The notes beneath the pieces were generated by a model. The model did no database searches and was not told the origin of the DNA. It saw nothing but the letters and a program-made list of their open reading frames with translations. 64,000 nucleotides of DNA from Leptotrichia sp. oral taxon 223 (GTDB taxonomy: Bacteria; Fusobacteriota; Fusobacteriia; Fusobacteriales; Leptotrichiaceae). Below are positions 24,069 through 32,391 of the stretch, in pieces. Both the position numbers and the translations under genes were made by a program. The stretch is taken from assembly GCF_013394795.1 (NCBI RefSeq), contig NZ_JABXYU010000004.1, forward strand, positions 248,001 to 312,000. Reading direction: 5' to 3'. Each line of letters opens with the position of its first letter. Within the stretch, counting starts at the first letter, position 1.

Positions 24069-26036
24069 TTAATCTTTTTTATAATACGATGTTTCAAATC
24101 CGTCAGCCCTTAATATAAGCCCCTCAGCCCATTCAATATCCCGCCCCATTATTTCGCATACTTCATCTACAGATGTTTCCATAGGTGCTTCAATGACCAC
24201 TTCATCGTGAATGTGCATTACGATTTTAAATCCTTTTTCAGTTAATCTTTTTATTGATACCGCAAGGCAGTCTCTTGCTATAGCCTGAACTACATTTTCC
24301 GTTAGTTTTCCGCCATAGGTTTCAGTAATTTCCCATTTTCCGCTTGTCTGATTGCTCGATTTGTAAGTTATAACTTGCGAACCCCAGCTGTTTTCCCTAG
24401 TTCCAGGGTTGGCATAATATAATTTACGCCCACTTGGAAGCGTTATGGTGAAAAAATCCATACCATTTGCCAAATCACCTTCCCTACTTAGTAACAGGTC
24501 TTTTACTGCCACCCTTGAGCCCGATTCAATTACATCTACTGCGGCGTTTCCAAGGCTGTACCATAAGTCAACTATTCTGCGGTTTGAATTTCGCCACATC
24601 CGTACTATTTCAGGCAGCTCTTCCTGAGTAAGCCCCATGTCTATCGCACCCATTGCGGTCAATGCACCTGGTCCGCCTTGATACCCCAGTGCAAGTTCAG
24701 CAATTTTCCCTTTCTGCCTCAAATGATAATTTTCTTTACCTTTTGCGATTGATTCAATTGGAACTCCAAACATCTGTGAAGCTGACGCCTCATAAATTTT
24801 TCCGTGAGTTCTAAATACTTCAGTTCTCCATCGCTCTCCAGCAAGCCAGGCAATCACTCTTGCTTCTATTGCCGAAAAATCTGCGATTACAAACTTCTTC
24901 CCCTCTTCTGGAACAAAAGCCGTACGTATTAGCTGTGACAAAGTATCAGGTATGTTGCTATATAAAACGCTTAACGTATCAACATCTCTTCTTTTTACAA
25001 TTTCCCTTGCGTCGTCAAGATCTGCTAAGTAGTTTCGTGGAAGATTCTGAACCTGGACAAGCCTTCCAGCCCAGCGTCCGGTACGGTTGGCTCCATAGAA
25101 CTGTAAAAGTCCTCTTACTCTTCCATCATTTCCTAACGCTTCTCTCATTGCCACATATTTTTTAGTACTTGTCTTGCTAAGTTCCTGCCTTATCTCAAGC
25201 ACTTTTTTCACATCTCCTGAAGTTTCATCAATCAGTTTTTTCACAGTTGCTTTTTGTAAGTTTTCTACTTCTACACCATTTTCTTTTAACCATTTTGACA
25301 ATTGAGCCGTACTGTTTGGATTGTCGAGCTTTGTTATCTGTCTTGCAGTTTCCATTAAATGCTCATTCCAGGTATCACTTACATACAAAGCGCTATCAAC
25401 AAGTTCTGTATCAATCTTGATTCCGTTTGTATTCATTCTTATGTCTGTTCTCCACAAATCCCACTCAAATCCAGGAACAACGACGCTTCTAAGTTTATCG
25501 GCAATTGCCATTTCTGCCACAACATCCTGCCTGTTATACTCGATATACAGTTGCCATTTTTCAGGTTCATGGTGCGGCATATTTCTGGTTCTCTCACCGT
25601 TTCTCTTTGAAGGCTTACAGGGAACACTGAAGTATTTTATAAGAGCCTTCCCTGTTGCTGATTTTTTCTTGTCATCCTTAAATCCTAGTGCCTTACCAAC
25701 TTTTTCCAGTCCGCCAGGATAGCCTGCATAATACGCATGAATCATTGTACACTCCCACTGATTTAATGATGTTGAATACCCAGCCTGATTAAGACAGTAC
25801 CACTCAAATGCGGCATTGTAGGCTCGCAGTAAAGTTTTCCCATCGTTTAATCTTTCAATTATTTCAATGGGAATCTTTTCCCCTTGAGCTAGATCCACAA
25901 CTTTTACATCAGAACCGTTTAGCGAATAAGCAAAAAGAAGGATTTCAAAATCATCACTCTGAGCATATTTATAAAGCCCCGCTTTTGCTATATCCACACT
26001 GCTGAACGTTTCGATATCTATGTTTAATACATCCAT
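24069..26036 (-). CDS. Phage DNA polymerase, family A with 3'-5' exonuclease
   Basis: 655 aa from ATG 26036 (MDVLNIDIETFSS; AAGGAAGG upstream). The open frame extends 47 codons further but overlaps the upstream gene, so that start is rejected. DIETFS and YNAAFEWYCL are exonuclease motifs I and II. Polymerase motif A is VIADFSAIEARVIAWLAGE (about 385), motif B RQKGKIAELALGYQGGPGAL and motif C HIHDEVVIE (about 610). It replicates the phage genome together with the phage clamp and primase-helicase. Confidence 0.93.
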   Translation of the reverse strand: MDVLNIDIETFSSVDIAKAGLYKYAQSDDFEILLFAYSLNGSDVKVVDLAQGEKIPIEIIERLNDGKTLLRAYNAAFEWYCLNQAGYSTSLNQWECTMIHAYYAGYPGGLEKVGKALGFKDDKKKSATGKALIKYFSVPCKPSKRNGERTRNMPHHEPEKWQLYIEYNRQDVVAEMAIADKLRSVVVPGFEWDLWRTDIRMNTNGIKIDTELVDSALYVSDTWNEHLMETARQITKLDNPNSTAQLSKWLKENGVEVENLQKATVKKLIDETSGDVKKVLEIRQELSKTSTKKYVAMREALGNDGRVRGLLQFYGANRTGRWAGRLVQVQNLPRNYLADLDDAREIVKRRDVDTLSVLYSNIPDTLSQLIRTAFVPEEGKKFVIADFSAIEARVIAWLAGERWRTEVFRTHGKIYEASASQMFGVPIESIAKGKENYHLRQKGKIAELALGYQGGPGALTAMGAIDMGLTQEELPEIVRMWRNSNRRIVDLWYSLGNAAVDVIESGSRVAVKDLLLSREGDLANGMDFFTITLPSGRKLYYANPGTRENSWGSQVITYKSSNQTSGKWEITETYGGKLTENVVQAIARDCLAVSIKRLTEKGFKIVMHIHDEVVIEAPMETSVDEVCEIMGRDIEWAEGLILRADGFETSYYKKD

Positions 26037-26109
26037 CTGATTTTTATCCTTCCTTAGTCTGGAATAACTACGCAGGATAAAAACTCCTACGCAGTTATCT
26101 AAAATTCTA

Positions 26110-26676
26110 TTAATATAAAGCGTCATCTTCGTCATCGACAACATCAAAATCCTGTTCGGCGGTTCTTCCACCTGCAAGGCTTTCTCCGTCCTTAATTTTC
26201 TGTACGTTTCCTAATCCTGCACCTATTCCTTTTTTCCCTTGGAACAAATACGGGAAAAAATTAACCGCCACATTTGCGTAACATCCGCTGTAGATTTCAC
26301 TCTGATCTGTTATAGGCTGCACTCTTCTGTCAACTACTTGTGGAGGATAGTCAACTTTTACAGAGGCCGTAAAAACCCAATGCCCTTTACACTCAGGACC
26401 AAACGGGTCTCCACTATTATTCACACCATCTCCGTCCCAAATTGGGGTAAATACTGTATTTGGCATTTTTCCTCCCCATTTTTCTGATACTCCTAACTCT
26501 GTAGCGGCTTTTATTGCTGCATCTATTTTCTGTTTTGTTTCCACATCAGTTTTTGGCACAAGAATCGTTGTACTGAATTTCTCCTCTGCCCCTGGTGTAG
26601 CCGCATGCGGTTTAAATACATGCACAAAGCTTAATCTCCCTCTTACTGTTATTCTAGTTCCGTTTAAATTTTCCAT
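26110..26676 (-). CDS. DUF2815 protein, probable single-stranded DNA-binding protein
   Basis: 188 aa from ATG 26676 (MENLNGTRITVRG), with AAAGGATGA upstream and one base after the DUF2800 stop. It contains RLSFVHVFKPHA...EEKFSTTILVPKTD and SGCYANVAVNFFPYLFQGKKGIGAGLGNVQ, and ends in an acidic tail (DFDVVDDEDDALY). The fold-like pattern and acidic C-terminus match DUF2815, considered T7 gp2.5-like ssDNA-binding proteins. It would coat single strands at the fork. Pairing with DUF2800 and a PolA-type polymerase is the standard neighbourhood. Confidence 0.82.
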   Translation of the reverse strand: MENLNGTRITVRGRLSFVHVFKPHAATPGAEEKFSTTILVPKTDVETKQKIDAAIKAATELGVSEKWGGKMPNTVFTPIWDGDGVNNSGDPFGPECKGHWVFTASVKVDYPPQVVDRRVQPITDQSEIYSGCYANVAVNFFPYLFQGKKGIGAGLGNVQKIKDGESLAGGRTAEQDFDVVDDEDDALY

Positions 26677-26677
26677 T

Positions 26678-27868
26678 CTAATCATCCTTTCCATTATTGT
26701 CTAAATTTATAAAATCATCACTTGCATTGATAACATCATTTACATACGGAGCCCTTTTATCTGACTCCGGCACTAATGTAGGTTTACCTTTAGGTTTTAT
26801 TATGAAATCCCCTACATACTCATTGAAATCTTTTTTCCCTATTACTCCCTCAAGCTGTGTCAACGTAAGCACTTTTCTTTCATACATCAGCTCTTCTGCA
26901 ATTCCTTTTTCCTTCAGAACTTCCATCGCCTTCTCAGTATCTGAAAACGCTCTTACAGATCTGCCCTCGACAACTTTCCATCCTGGCACATACTCTCCTC
27001 GAAGTATTGCTTGCTGGCAGTAATTCTCAATATCCTTAACCCATTTTACGACATCCCTTGCCCTGTTAAGAATTTCCCCTATTTCTTCATTGCTTAATAT
27101 GTTCCCTTTAAGTTTCATCTCTGTTTCAAGCGACATATTGGCTTCTGCCCTAGCCCTGCATATTGCCTTTGCCCTGCAGAACGTACATTGCCCAATCTTA
27201 AAGTCGCCTTCACCATTAAACGCTTTTTCAGCGTTAGGCTTGACTTCGTTTTCTGCCCATTTCACAAGTTCGTCTGCTGAAATCTCAAATATGCTTACAA
27301 TGTCCAGTCTCGGCTGTATAATTCCCATATTTATATTTTCAATGTCATTGAACAGTGAAAATTCAAGATAAGCTCCTAGTGAATAAAGCATAAGCTGTGG
27401 GTTATCCTGTGCTGATACAGGCACACCTTTCCCATACTTTAGATCACGTATGTATAAAGTGCCATTATCCACTGTAACAAAGTCGCAAGTCCCAAAACCT
27501 TCTGGAACATATTCACTAAAGTCAACTTTTTTTTCAATCTCAGCCGTACCTGGCTTATCAAATGACATCAGAAGCTCCTTTATATTATCCACATAAACAT
27601 CTGTGTAGTTTTCCATTTCAGGTTTGTACAGCTTATATGATTTCAGCTTTTTCATTTTGCTGTTGAATGCCCTTTGCGACATCGGAGTTGTATATTTTAA
27701 CAGTTTCAGCTCCGATATTTCATGAGCTAAAGTTCCCTCTTCCGCATACTCGCTTGAACAATCAGGGAACATATCCTCAAGCCTTGCACTGGGGTTGCAG
27801 TTCATCCATCTGCTGGCCCCGCTAGCACTAAGCAGGGCGTGGTTTCTATCCTTGTGGTTTCCTTCCAT
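26678..27868 (-). CDS. DUF2800 protein, PD-(D/E)XK (Cas4/RecB-like) nuclease
   Basis: 396 aa. The family opening HALLSASGASRWMNCNPSARLEDMFP is exact. It then has EYAEEGTLAHEISELK, GTCDFVTVDNGTLYIRDLKYGKG (catalytic D and the D-x-K variant) and a C-terminal cluster of cysteines GQCTFCRAKAICRAR, the Cas4/AddB-like iron-sulfur or zinc site. It probably acts in recombination or end processing of phage DNA. The start overlaps the upstream stop by one base. Confidence 0.88.
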   Translation of the reverse strand: MEGNHKDRNHALLSASGASRWMNCNPSARLEDMFPDCSSEYAEEGTLAHEISELKLLKYTTPMSQRAFNSKMKKLKSYKLYKPEMENYTDVYVDNIKELLMSFDKPGTAEIEKKVDFSEYVPEGFGTCDFVTVDNGTLYIRDLKYGKGVPVSAQDNPQLMLYSLGAYLEFSLFNDIENINMGIIQPRLDIVSIFEISADELVKWAENEVKPNAEKAFNGEGDFKIGQCTFCRAKAICRARAEANMSLETEMKLKGNILSNEEIGEILNRARDVVKWVKDIENYCQQAILRGEYVPGWKVVEGRSVRAFSDTEKAMEVLKEKGIAEELMYERKVLTLTQLEGVIGKKDFNEYVGDFIIKPKGKPTLVPESDKRAPYVNDVINASDDFINLDNNGKDD

Positions 27869-28413
27869 TAGATTCTTACTCCTAACTCTCTTAAATTATC
27901 CGCAAAACTTTCGTAGTTTTTAGGATCTAGGTCATCCAGTTTTTGTATCTCGTAAACTCCTCTTATGAGATTTCTTAATTCAGCACCTTTTCCAAGCCTT
28001 GACATTTCAGCACATCCAGCTCTTAACTGTTCAAGTGTTAAAGTTGGAACAGCTGCTGATGGAACACTTGCTTCTTCTTTTTTAGGCGCTTCTGTTTCTA
28101 CAGTTTTGGCTTCTGCTCTCGGCTTCTCTTCAACTTTCTTTTGAGCTTTTTCCACAATGTTCTCAGACTTTTCCGCATTGTCATTTTTCTCTTCAACTTC
28201 TTTTACATCGTTAGTCTGCCAATTTTTCATCTCTTGTTTAACATACTCATCTTCTGCACGTGTCGTCTGCATAAATTTCTGAATTTTTCCAACTACTGTT
28301 CCGGCAGGATTTGAAATAGTTGTTGTATTTCCTAAAAGCAGTAACGCCTCTGAAAATTTCTCAATTATCGGTTTGCTTCCTTCTTCAATCTCGATCACTA
28401 ATTTTAATTCCAT
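27868..28413 (-). CDS. Hypothetical phage early protein
   Basis: 181 aa. The N-terminus (ELKLVIEIEEGSKPIIEKFSEALLLLG) is folded-looking; residues 70-125 are a disordered, Glu/Lys/Ala-rich linker. The C-terminus (LTLEQLRAGCAEMSRLGKGAELRNLIRGVYEIQKLDDLDP) is helical and resembles rRNA-biogenesis-like or single-strand annealing-associated small domains seen near DUF2800 genes. The function is not recognised. It starts the DUF2800/DUF2815 cassette. Confidence 0.7.
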   Translation of the reverse strand: MELKLVIEIEEGSKPIIEKFSEALLLLGNTTTISNPAGTVVGKIQKFMQTTRAEDEYVKQEMKNWQTNDVKEVEEKNDNAEKSENIVEKAQKKVEEKPRAEAKTVETEAPKKEEASVPSAAVPTLTLEQLRAGCAEMSRLGKGAELRNLIRGVYEIQKLDDLDPKNYESFADNLRELGVRI

Positions 28414-28507
28414 TGTTTAATATCTCCTTCATCAATTTTATAATTTCATCTATTTTGCTTTCATTTGACAATTGTTTTTTTGTACTTCCAGTTTCATTAT
28501 TCAGCAC
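28385..28507 (-). CDS. Possible 40-aa coupled ORF
   Basis: A GTG-started frame of 40 codons (VLNNETGSTKKQLSNESK... to NGIKISDRD). It overlaps the end of the 76-aa gene and the first 29 bases of the 181-aa gene in another frame. It fills the only gap in the operon but has a poor ribosome-binding site, so it is tentative. Confidence 0.28.
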   Translation of the reverse strand: MLNNETGSTKKQLSNESKIDEIIKLMKEILNNGIKISDRD

Positions 28508-28727
28508 CTTCTTTGTCCTTTTTTATGTACTCCTCAGCACTTACCCATTCAATATTGTCAAAAGCGAACTCCACCATTTTTGCGATTACATCCACCTTGC
28601 TCCATCCAGTTTCATCTGACACAGTGTCAAGCAGGGTATGTGTCGCTTTCCTAATCCTGATAGGGTAGCCGTAATCCTTTTCATATTTTAATACCGGTCT
28701 TTTTGGTAGTTTTAACTTTTCTGCCAT
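28497..28727 (-). CDS. Small RHH-like DNA-binding protein
   Basis: 76 aa. The centre YPIRIRKATHTLLDTVSDETGWSKVDVIAKMVEFAFDNIE has the strand-helix-helix pattern of Arc/CopG ribbon-helix-helix domains (R-I-R strand, then two helices). It could be a small regulator of early genes. Phages often carry such proteins beside the polymerase cassette. The assignment is by pattern. Confidence 0.6.
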   Translation of the reverse strand: MAEKLKLPKRPVLKYEKDYGYPIRIRKATHTLLDTVSDETGWSKVDVIAKMVEFAFDNIEWVSAEEYIKKDKEGAE

Positions 28728-28745
28728 TTCTTTTATCCTCCTTAA

Positions 28746-29903
28746 TTAATATTCTCTCAACGCCAAAGGCATTGTCAGATATATCCAGTTATCATCAGTT
28801 TCACCTTTTATGAGTACAGTACTTTTATTGTTTAATATTTTCATCACTGCCGTTTTATCCTTAACTTTACCAATAAAGTCAATTAAAAATTTTACATTCA
28901 ATGATATTTTTAAATCCTCTCCAGTGTAAAGTGTTGCGATTTCTTCTTTAAATTCCGAGTATTCATCAATTGATTTTATTGCCAGTTTATTTCGGCTAAA
29001 ATCAAATATCGCACCATTTTTAGCTTCCTTGTTGCCTTTTGCTATGGAGTAAGCCCTCTTAAGTACAGCAATAAAATCTTTTGTATGAAGAATTGCTTGT
29101 TTATCCACATTCAAATTCTTAATTATAGTTTTATAATCCGGAAACTCTAGCCTAGTTAATTCAGACACAATTTCAATTCCCGCTAACTTAAACAAGATCT
29201 TATCTTCGCCACAAGTGATCAGCACTTTTACTCTAGGTATTATTAATTTTGATTTCATAGACTTAACAATCCCGTCAATCGCTTTCAAAGGAACGCTTGC
29301 ATTAAGTCTTTCTCCTGGGTGTCCCTCAACATTCTTTAAATCAATTTCAGCGTAGGACAATCTGTATGTATCTGTTCCAGCGGCTTTCAATTTTTCCTCT
29401 TCGTACTCAAGTCTTACACAATTCACTGCCTCATTTTCAGAATTAACTGAGGCAGAGAATTTTACATTCTCAAAGAGATTTTTCAAATCTGATATTCGCA
29501 CTGAATAATATTTTAGTTTGTCTACCCCAACCCATACCGGGAACTCCGCATCCTCCATTAAGGAAATTGTACTTTTAGAATTTTCCGTTTGAATAATCAT
29601 TTTATCTTTTTCAATTGCTATGCTGACATCAGTATCAGAGATGACCTTTAATAAACCTTTAAAGATTTTGCACGAAACCACAGCTTTCCCATCCTTATTT
29701 ACTCGTCCCAATATTTCAACTTTTGCAGCCATTTTCAGATCCGTAGTTCTCAAAATCAAGGTGTTTTCCTTTCTGTCTGTTTCGATACAGACTCCTTTAA
29801 GGTAGTCTTTCCCTATTCTTTCACTGCTTATAAAATTTTCCACGACTTTAACGGCTTCCAAAAGCTCCCAAGTTTTAACTGTCGCATTTAACTTATCTGA
29901 CAT
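28746..29903 (-). CDS. dnaN: Phage-encoded DNA polymerase III beta (sliding clamp)
   Basis: 385 aa, the length of bacterial DnaN. It contains the three-domain clamp landmarks: LKGVCIETDRKENTLILRTTDL in domain 1, AAGTDTYRLSYAEI in domain 2 and FDFSRNKLAIKSI in domain 3. It ends TMPLALREY, similar to the canonical M-P-M-R-L end. A ring clamp tethers the polymerase; here it probably serves the family A polymerase or recruits host factors. A clamp gene in a prophage early operon of this size is uncommon. AAAGGAA precedes the ATG. Confidence 0.88.
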   Translation of the reverse strand: MSDKLNATVKTWELLEAVKVVENFISSERIGKDYLKGVCIETDRKENTLILRTTDLKMAAKVEILGRVNKDGKAVVSCKIFKGLLKVISDTDVSIAIEKDKMIIQTENSKSTISLMEDAEFPVWVGVDKLKYYSVRISDLKNLFENVKFSASVNSENEAVNCVRLEYEEEKLKAAGTDTYRLSYAEIDLKNVEGHPGERLNASVPLKAIDGIVKSMKSKLIIPRVKVLITCGEDKILFKLAGIEIVSELTRLEFPDYKTIIKNLNVDKQAILHTKDFIAVLKRAYSIAKGNKEAKNGAIFDFSRNKLAIKSIDEYSEFKEEIATLYTGEDLKISLNVKFLIDFIGKVKDKTAVMKILNNKSTVLIKGETDDNWIYLTMPLALREY

Positions 29904-30159
29904 GTTGCATTTTTCCTTTCTTAGTGGTATAATTACTTAGTTTCTTTTTATATGTTGTCGATATTTGCAGTATCGGCATTTTTTTTCGCAGAATTTCTAA
30001 ATTATTCAGCATTTTTTCCTGAAGATGTAGTGGCAACTTTTTAAACTCTTCCAATATCCATTCTGTCTTTTCTGAAACGCTTCCATGCACCATCACATCA
30101 GCATAATGAATTTCACCATTTATTCCTATCGGAACATCAGTCTCAGTCAAAGTTCTCAT
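29893..30159 (-). CDS. Hypothetical phage protein
   Basis: 88 aa, MRTLTETDVPIGINGEIHYADVMVHGS..., with a helical middle (ILEEFKKLPLHLQEKMLNNLEIL) and a basic C-terminus. GGGAGG lies upstream of the ATG. It overlaps the clamp gene by 11 bases and the upstream small ORF by 17. No family is recognised. Confidence 0.6.
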   Translation of the reverse strand: MRTLTETDVPIGINGEIHYADVMVHGSVSEKTEWILEEFKKLPLHLQEKMLNNLEILRKKMPILQISTTYKKKLSNYTTKKGKMQHVR

Positions 30160-30283
30160 TTTCTATTTCCTCCCTTCTATCTCTGTAAAGCTCATCAAGT
30201 ATCATATAATAATCCTCTTCTGATTCACATTTAATAGTTCCATCTATCAAAAGTTCATCTTTATCGGCTTTAATTTCTCTCAT
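30143..30283 (-). CDS. Small acidic phage protein
   Basis: 46 aa from ATG 30283 (MREIKADKDELLIDG...), which has GGAGG 7 bases upstream; the longer frame to 30352 has no such site and overlaps the neighbour. The C-terminus is rich in D, E, R and Y (DYYMILDELYRDRREEIENEN). No function is recognised. Confidence 0.55.
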   Translation of the reverse strand: MREIKADKDELLIDGTIKCESEEDYYMILDELYRDRREEIENENFD

Positions 30284-30285
30284 TT

Positions 30286-31065
30286 CTATACCTCCACTTT
30301 TTTTCCTTGAAGCTTCATTTTCAAAGCTGTTTTCCTGTTGTATCCTATCCATCTGATCTTAATTCCAGCCTCCTCAAATTTCAGAAGCTCCAACATATCC
30401 TTTTTAAAGTCAGGTTCTCCGCCTTCTATAATGACATCTTTTATTTCTTCAAATTTCCTGTCTGTCTTCGTGATAAAAGTTTTCATGTACATCCTGTTGT
30501 TTTTACTAAAATCATTCAGTTTGTCCTGGATTTGCTTTTTAAATATTTCATAGTAGGCAAACAGCACAATCATCTCTTTCAAAGCCTTCTCGGTTTCTTT
30601 GTAATTGCTTTTCAGATATTTACCAAATCCGAACTTTAATTCCATCAGTTCTTTTTGATACATCTTGGAAAACTCAACAATCACAAATTCATTTTTAAAA
30701 TCTTTTATCTTACGCTGGTTCGGATTCTGCAGATCCTCATACTCATATTCCTGTATGAGCCTGCTTACAGCCCTGAAAGTTCTTTGAATAATGTCCTCAA
30801 GCTTAAAAGTGCACCAGAGGGTATTTTTCTCAGTCAGCACAGGTATTTTTGTATCGCCATTTACAAGATTTTCGTCCGTAATGCCCGGTATGTTGAAATA
30901 ATTTCTGTAATGCTTGCACAGATTTGACAACGCCATCATTGAGAAAACTTTTGTCTTTTCGTTCTTCTGTGCTGAAAACTCTTTATAGTCCAGTGCCTTT
31001 GACACCAGTTCCCGCTTTTCTTTCTGCTTTCTTAATTTCCTTTTTAATTTCATAACCTGCTCCAC
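30286..31065 (-). CDS. Hypothetical phage protein, helical and basic
   Basis: 259 aa, strongly basic and mostly helical: LKRKLRKQKEKRELVSKALDYK at the N-terminus, many Lys-rich helices and a C-terminal VEV. The GTG at 31065 directly abuts the stop of the upstream membrane protein; an in-frame ATG four codons later is also possible. No nuclease or helicase motif is seen. It is a stable member of the early operon but of unknown role. Confidence 0.65.
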   Translation of the reverse strand: MEQVMKLKRKLRKQKEKRELVSKALDYKEFSAQKNEKTKVFSMMALSNLCKHYRNYFNIPGITDENLVNGDTKIPVLTEKNTLWCTFKLEDIIQRTFRAVSRLIQEYEYEDLQNPNQRKIKDFKNEFVIVEFSKMYQKELMELKFGFGKYLKSNYKETEKALKEMIVLFAYYEIFKKQIQDKLNDFSKNNRMYMKTFITKTDRKFEEIKDVIIEGGEPDFKKDMLELLKFEEAGIKIRWIGYNRKTALKMKLQGKKVEV

Positions 31066-31238
31066 TATTTCAATTTCTTAAAAAACCAGTTCCACCAAAG
31101 AAGTACAGCCAGCAGTATTGGAAATGCCAAGTTTCCTCCAGCAACCCATCGCCCTTTTTCCTTAATCACTTCCAGCTGTATAAGAACTGTCATTGTTATC
31201 AGGAATATTATCTTTATCAGATTTTTCACTGTCAGCAT
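31065..31238 (-). CDS. Small membrane protein (57 aa)
   Basis: Starts MLTVKNLIKIIFLITMTVLIQ, giving a first membrane segment, then a short polar loop and a second segment (AFPILLAVLLWWNWFF) before a KKLK end. GGGAGGG lies 3 bases before the ATG. It overlaps the 47-aa ORF in another frame over 77 bases, and its stop touches the next start. It probably inserts in the host membrane; function unknown. Confidence 0.5.
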   Translation of the reverse strand: MLTVKNLIKIIFLITMTVLIQLEVIKEKGRWVAGGNLAFPILLAVLLWWNWFFKKLK

Positions 31239-31305
31239 TTTCTCCCTCCCATTTTTTAATCTCTTCCTTGTCCATTTCTATTTCAAGTTTTTCCCTGACT
31301 GTCAT
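31162..31305 (-). CDS. Small acidic ORF (47 aa)
   Basis: MTVREKLEIEMDKEEIKKW, then an Asp/Asn/Ser-rich tail. Its ATG overlaps the stop of the 40-aa ORF upstream (ATGA), indicating coupling. The second half is read in a different frame from the 57-aa membrane protein, so the same DNA may encode two proteins. Confidence 0.4.
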   Translation of the reverse strand: MTVREKLEIEMDKEEIKKWEGENADSEKSDKDNIPDNNDSSYTAGSD

Positions 31306-31424
31306 TTCGATAACCCAACCTTTCTTACAAGTTTCTTGATTCTGTTCTTAATTTTTCTTTCTTCCATTTTTCTTCTTGTTTCTTTATTTTGATTGTTTAC
31401 CATTACTAAAGCATCATATCTCAT
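31302..31424 (-). CDS. Small basic ORF (40 aa)
   Basis: MRYDALVMVNNQNKETRRKMEERK... to KVGLSK, highly basic and helical. GGAGG is 8 bases before the ATG, and the upstream gene ends at 31426. Likely translated; a nucleic-acid-binding peptide is possible but not shown. Confidence 0.45.
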   Translation of the reverse strand: MRYDALVMVNNQNKETRRKMEERKIKNRIKKLVRKVGLSK

Positions 31425-31425
31425 T

Positions 31426-31773
31426 TTAAATTCCTCCAAATTTCATTTTTAAAAACTCTTCATATGTTATCCCAACGTACTTTTCAACTTGAATACGTTG
31501 AATATCGTAATCCCAATTGTGCTTCCCAGCCCTTCTTCTTGCTTGCTCATCTTTTTCATCCTTGAATTTTGGTATTGCAGTTCCAAATTTAAGTCTTCCT
31601 GTCTGTAAGCCGACTCTTACATATTGCTGCCCTTTTCCAACAAATTCAGCGGCTTCCTTTATTGTCAATTGCAATTTTGTAGCCTGTTTCCTTATCCAGG
31701 ATTCCGAAACTTCCATAGCTTTTTTCCTTTCTGGGATTGCCGTCCCTTTAATTTTTGGTGTTTGTTTTCTCAT
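31426..31773 (-). CDS. Excisionase-like/HTH early phage protein
   Basis: 115 aa. Residues 25-65 (SWIRKQATKLQLTIKEAAEFVGKGQQYVRVGLQTGRLKFGTAI) look like a MerR/excisionase-type helix-turn-helix; the rest is basic (DEQARRRAGKHNWDYDIQRIQVEKYVG). It is found at the start of the long leftward early operon. A 10-codon leader ORF ending TAATG overlaps its start. It may be a DNA-binding regulator or directionality factor. Confidence 0.6.
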   Translation of the reverse strand: MRKQTPKIKGTAIPERKKAMEVSESWIRKQATKLQLTIKEAAEFVGKGQQYVRVGLQTGRLKFGTAIPKFKDEKDEQARRRAGKHNWDYDIQRIQVEKYVGITYEEFLKMKFGGI

Positions 31774-31824
31774 TACTTAGTCCCTTGACGATATTTATGC
31801 TTCATTTAATCACTTCCTTTTATT

Positions 31825-31853
31825 TTGATTTTCCTTTCCCTTCAAGGTATAAT
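31825..31853 (+). promoter_or_regulatory. Promoter for the 88-aa plus-strand gene
   Basis: TTGATT (31825-31830), 17-base spacer, TATAAT (31848-31853). AAAGGAGG follows ahead of the ATG at 31891. Confidence 0.65.
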
Positions 31854-31890
31854 AAAAACAACTTACAACTGAAAGGAGGTTAATTTCATT

Positions 31891-32157
31891 ATGGGTAAAA
31901 AATTTAATGAAACTTTGAAATTTTTAGGCCCTGAATATTCTGTTAAAACTGTTGACAAAGAACCTTGCGTTTACCTTAAATTAGACAAATACGATTTTGA
32001 AATATCAGGGTTAAATTCTAAAGGATCATACAAAGCCATAATCTATGTTTGGAATACTGACAATCGTCTTGACAGACAAGACATGCTGTACGCTTATTCC
32101 AAAGAAGAGTTAAAAGATATTTTAGATAGATTGATTACAAAATATTCTTCCATATAG
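31891..32157 (+). CDS. Small hypothetical protein facing the early operon
   Basis: 88 aa, MGKKFNETLKFLGPEYSVKTVDKEPCVYLKLDKYDFEISGLN..., an alpha/beta protein ending in a helix (KEELKDILDRLITKYSS). It has its own promoter and AAAGGAGG. It is transcribed against the leftward early operon and its 3' end overlaps a minus-strand ORF by 23 bases. No family is recognised. Its isolated, plus-strand placement suggests expression from the prophage state. Confidence 0.65.
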   Translation: MGKKFNETLKFLGPEYSVKTVDKEPCVYLKLDKYDFEISGLNSKGSYKAIIYVWNTDNRLDRQDMLYAYSKEELKDILDRLITKYSSI

Positions 32158-32296
32158 GCTCTAAACATTTAAAAATTAAGATTAAATCGTCTCTTGTTAG
32201 TTCTTTTTCTGACATTAGGCGATCTAATTCTTCCATTTCTTCTTCCGTCCCTTTTGGTTTAAATCGTCTCCATTCATTTTTTGTTTCTTTTTCCAT
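32135..32296 (-). CDS. Small early ORF (53 aa)
   Basis: MEKETKNEWRRFKPKGTEEEMEELDRLMSEKELTRDDLILIF, charged and helical, preceded by AAAGGTGGAG. It is downstream of the Cro-like gene on the early transcript and convergently overlaps the 88-aa gene. Unknown function. Confidence 0.5.
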   Translation of the reverse strand: MEKETKNEWRRFKPKGTEEEMEELDRLMSEKELTRDDLILIFKCLEPIWKNIL

Positions 32297-32391
32297 CTCT
32301 CCACCTTTCTTTATTTAATTTTTCTCGTTCCAACCAGCATTTTTTTAGATGTTTGCAATACTCATCAATTTTAACTCGCCTTTTGTTATTT

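Noticed and set aside
26037-26177. N-terminal extension of the DNA polymerase
   Set aside because: It overlaps the DUF2815 gene, has no family match, and a good ribosome-binding site precedes the internal ATG before the exonuclease motif.
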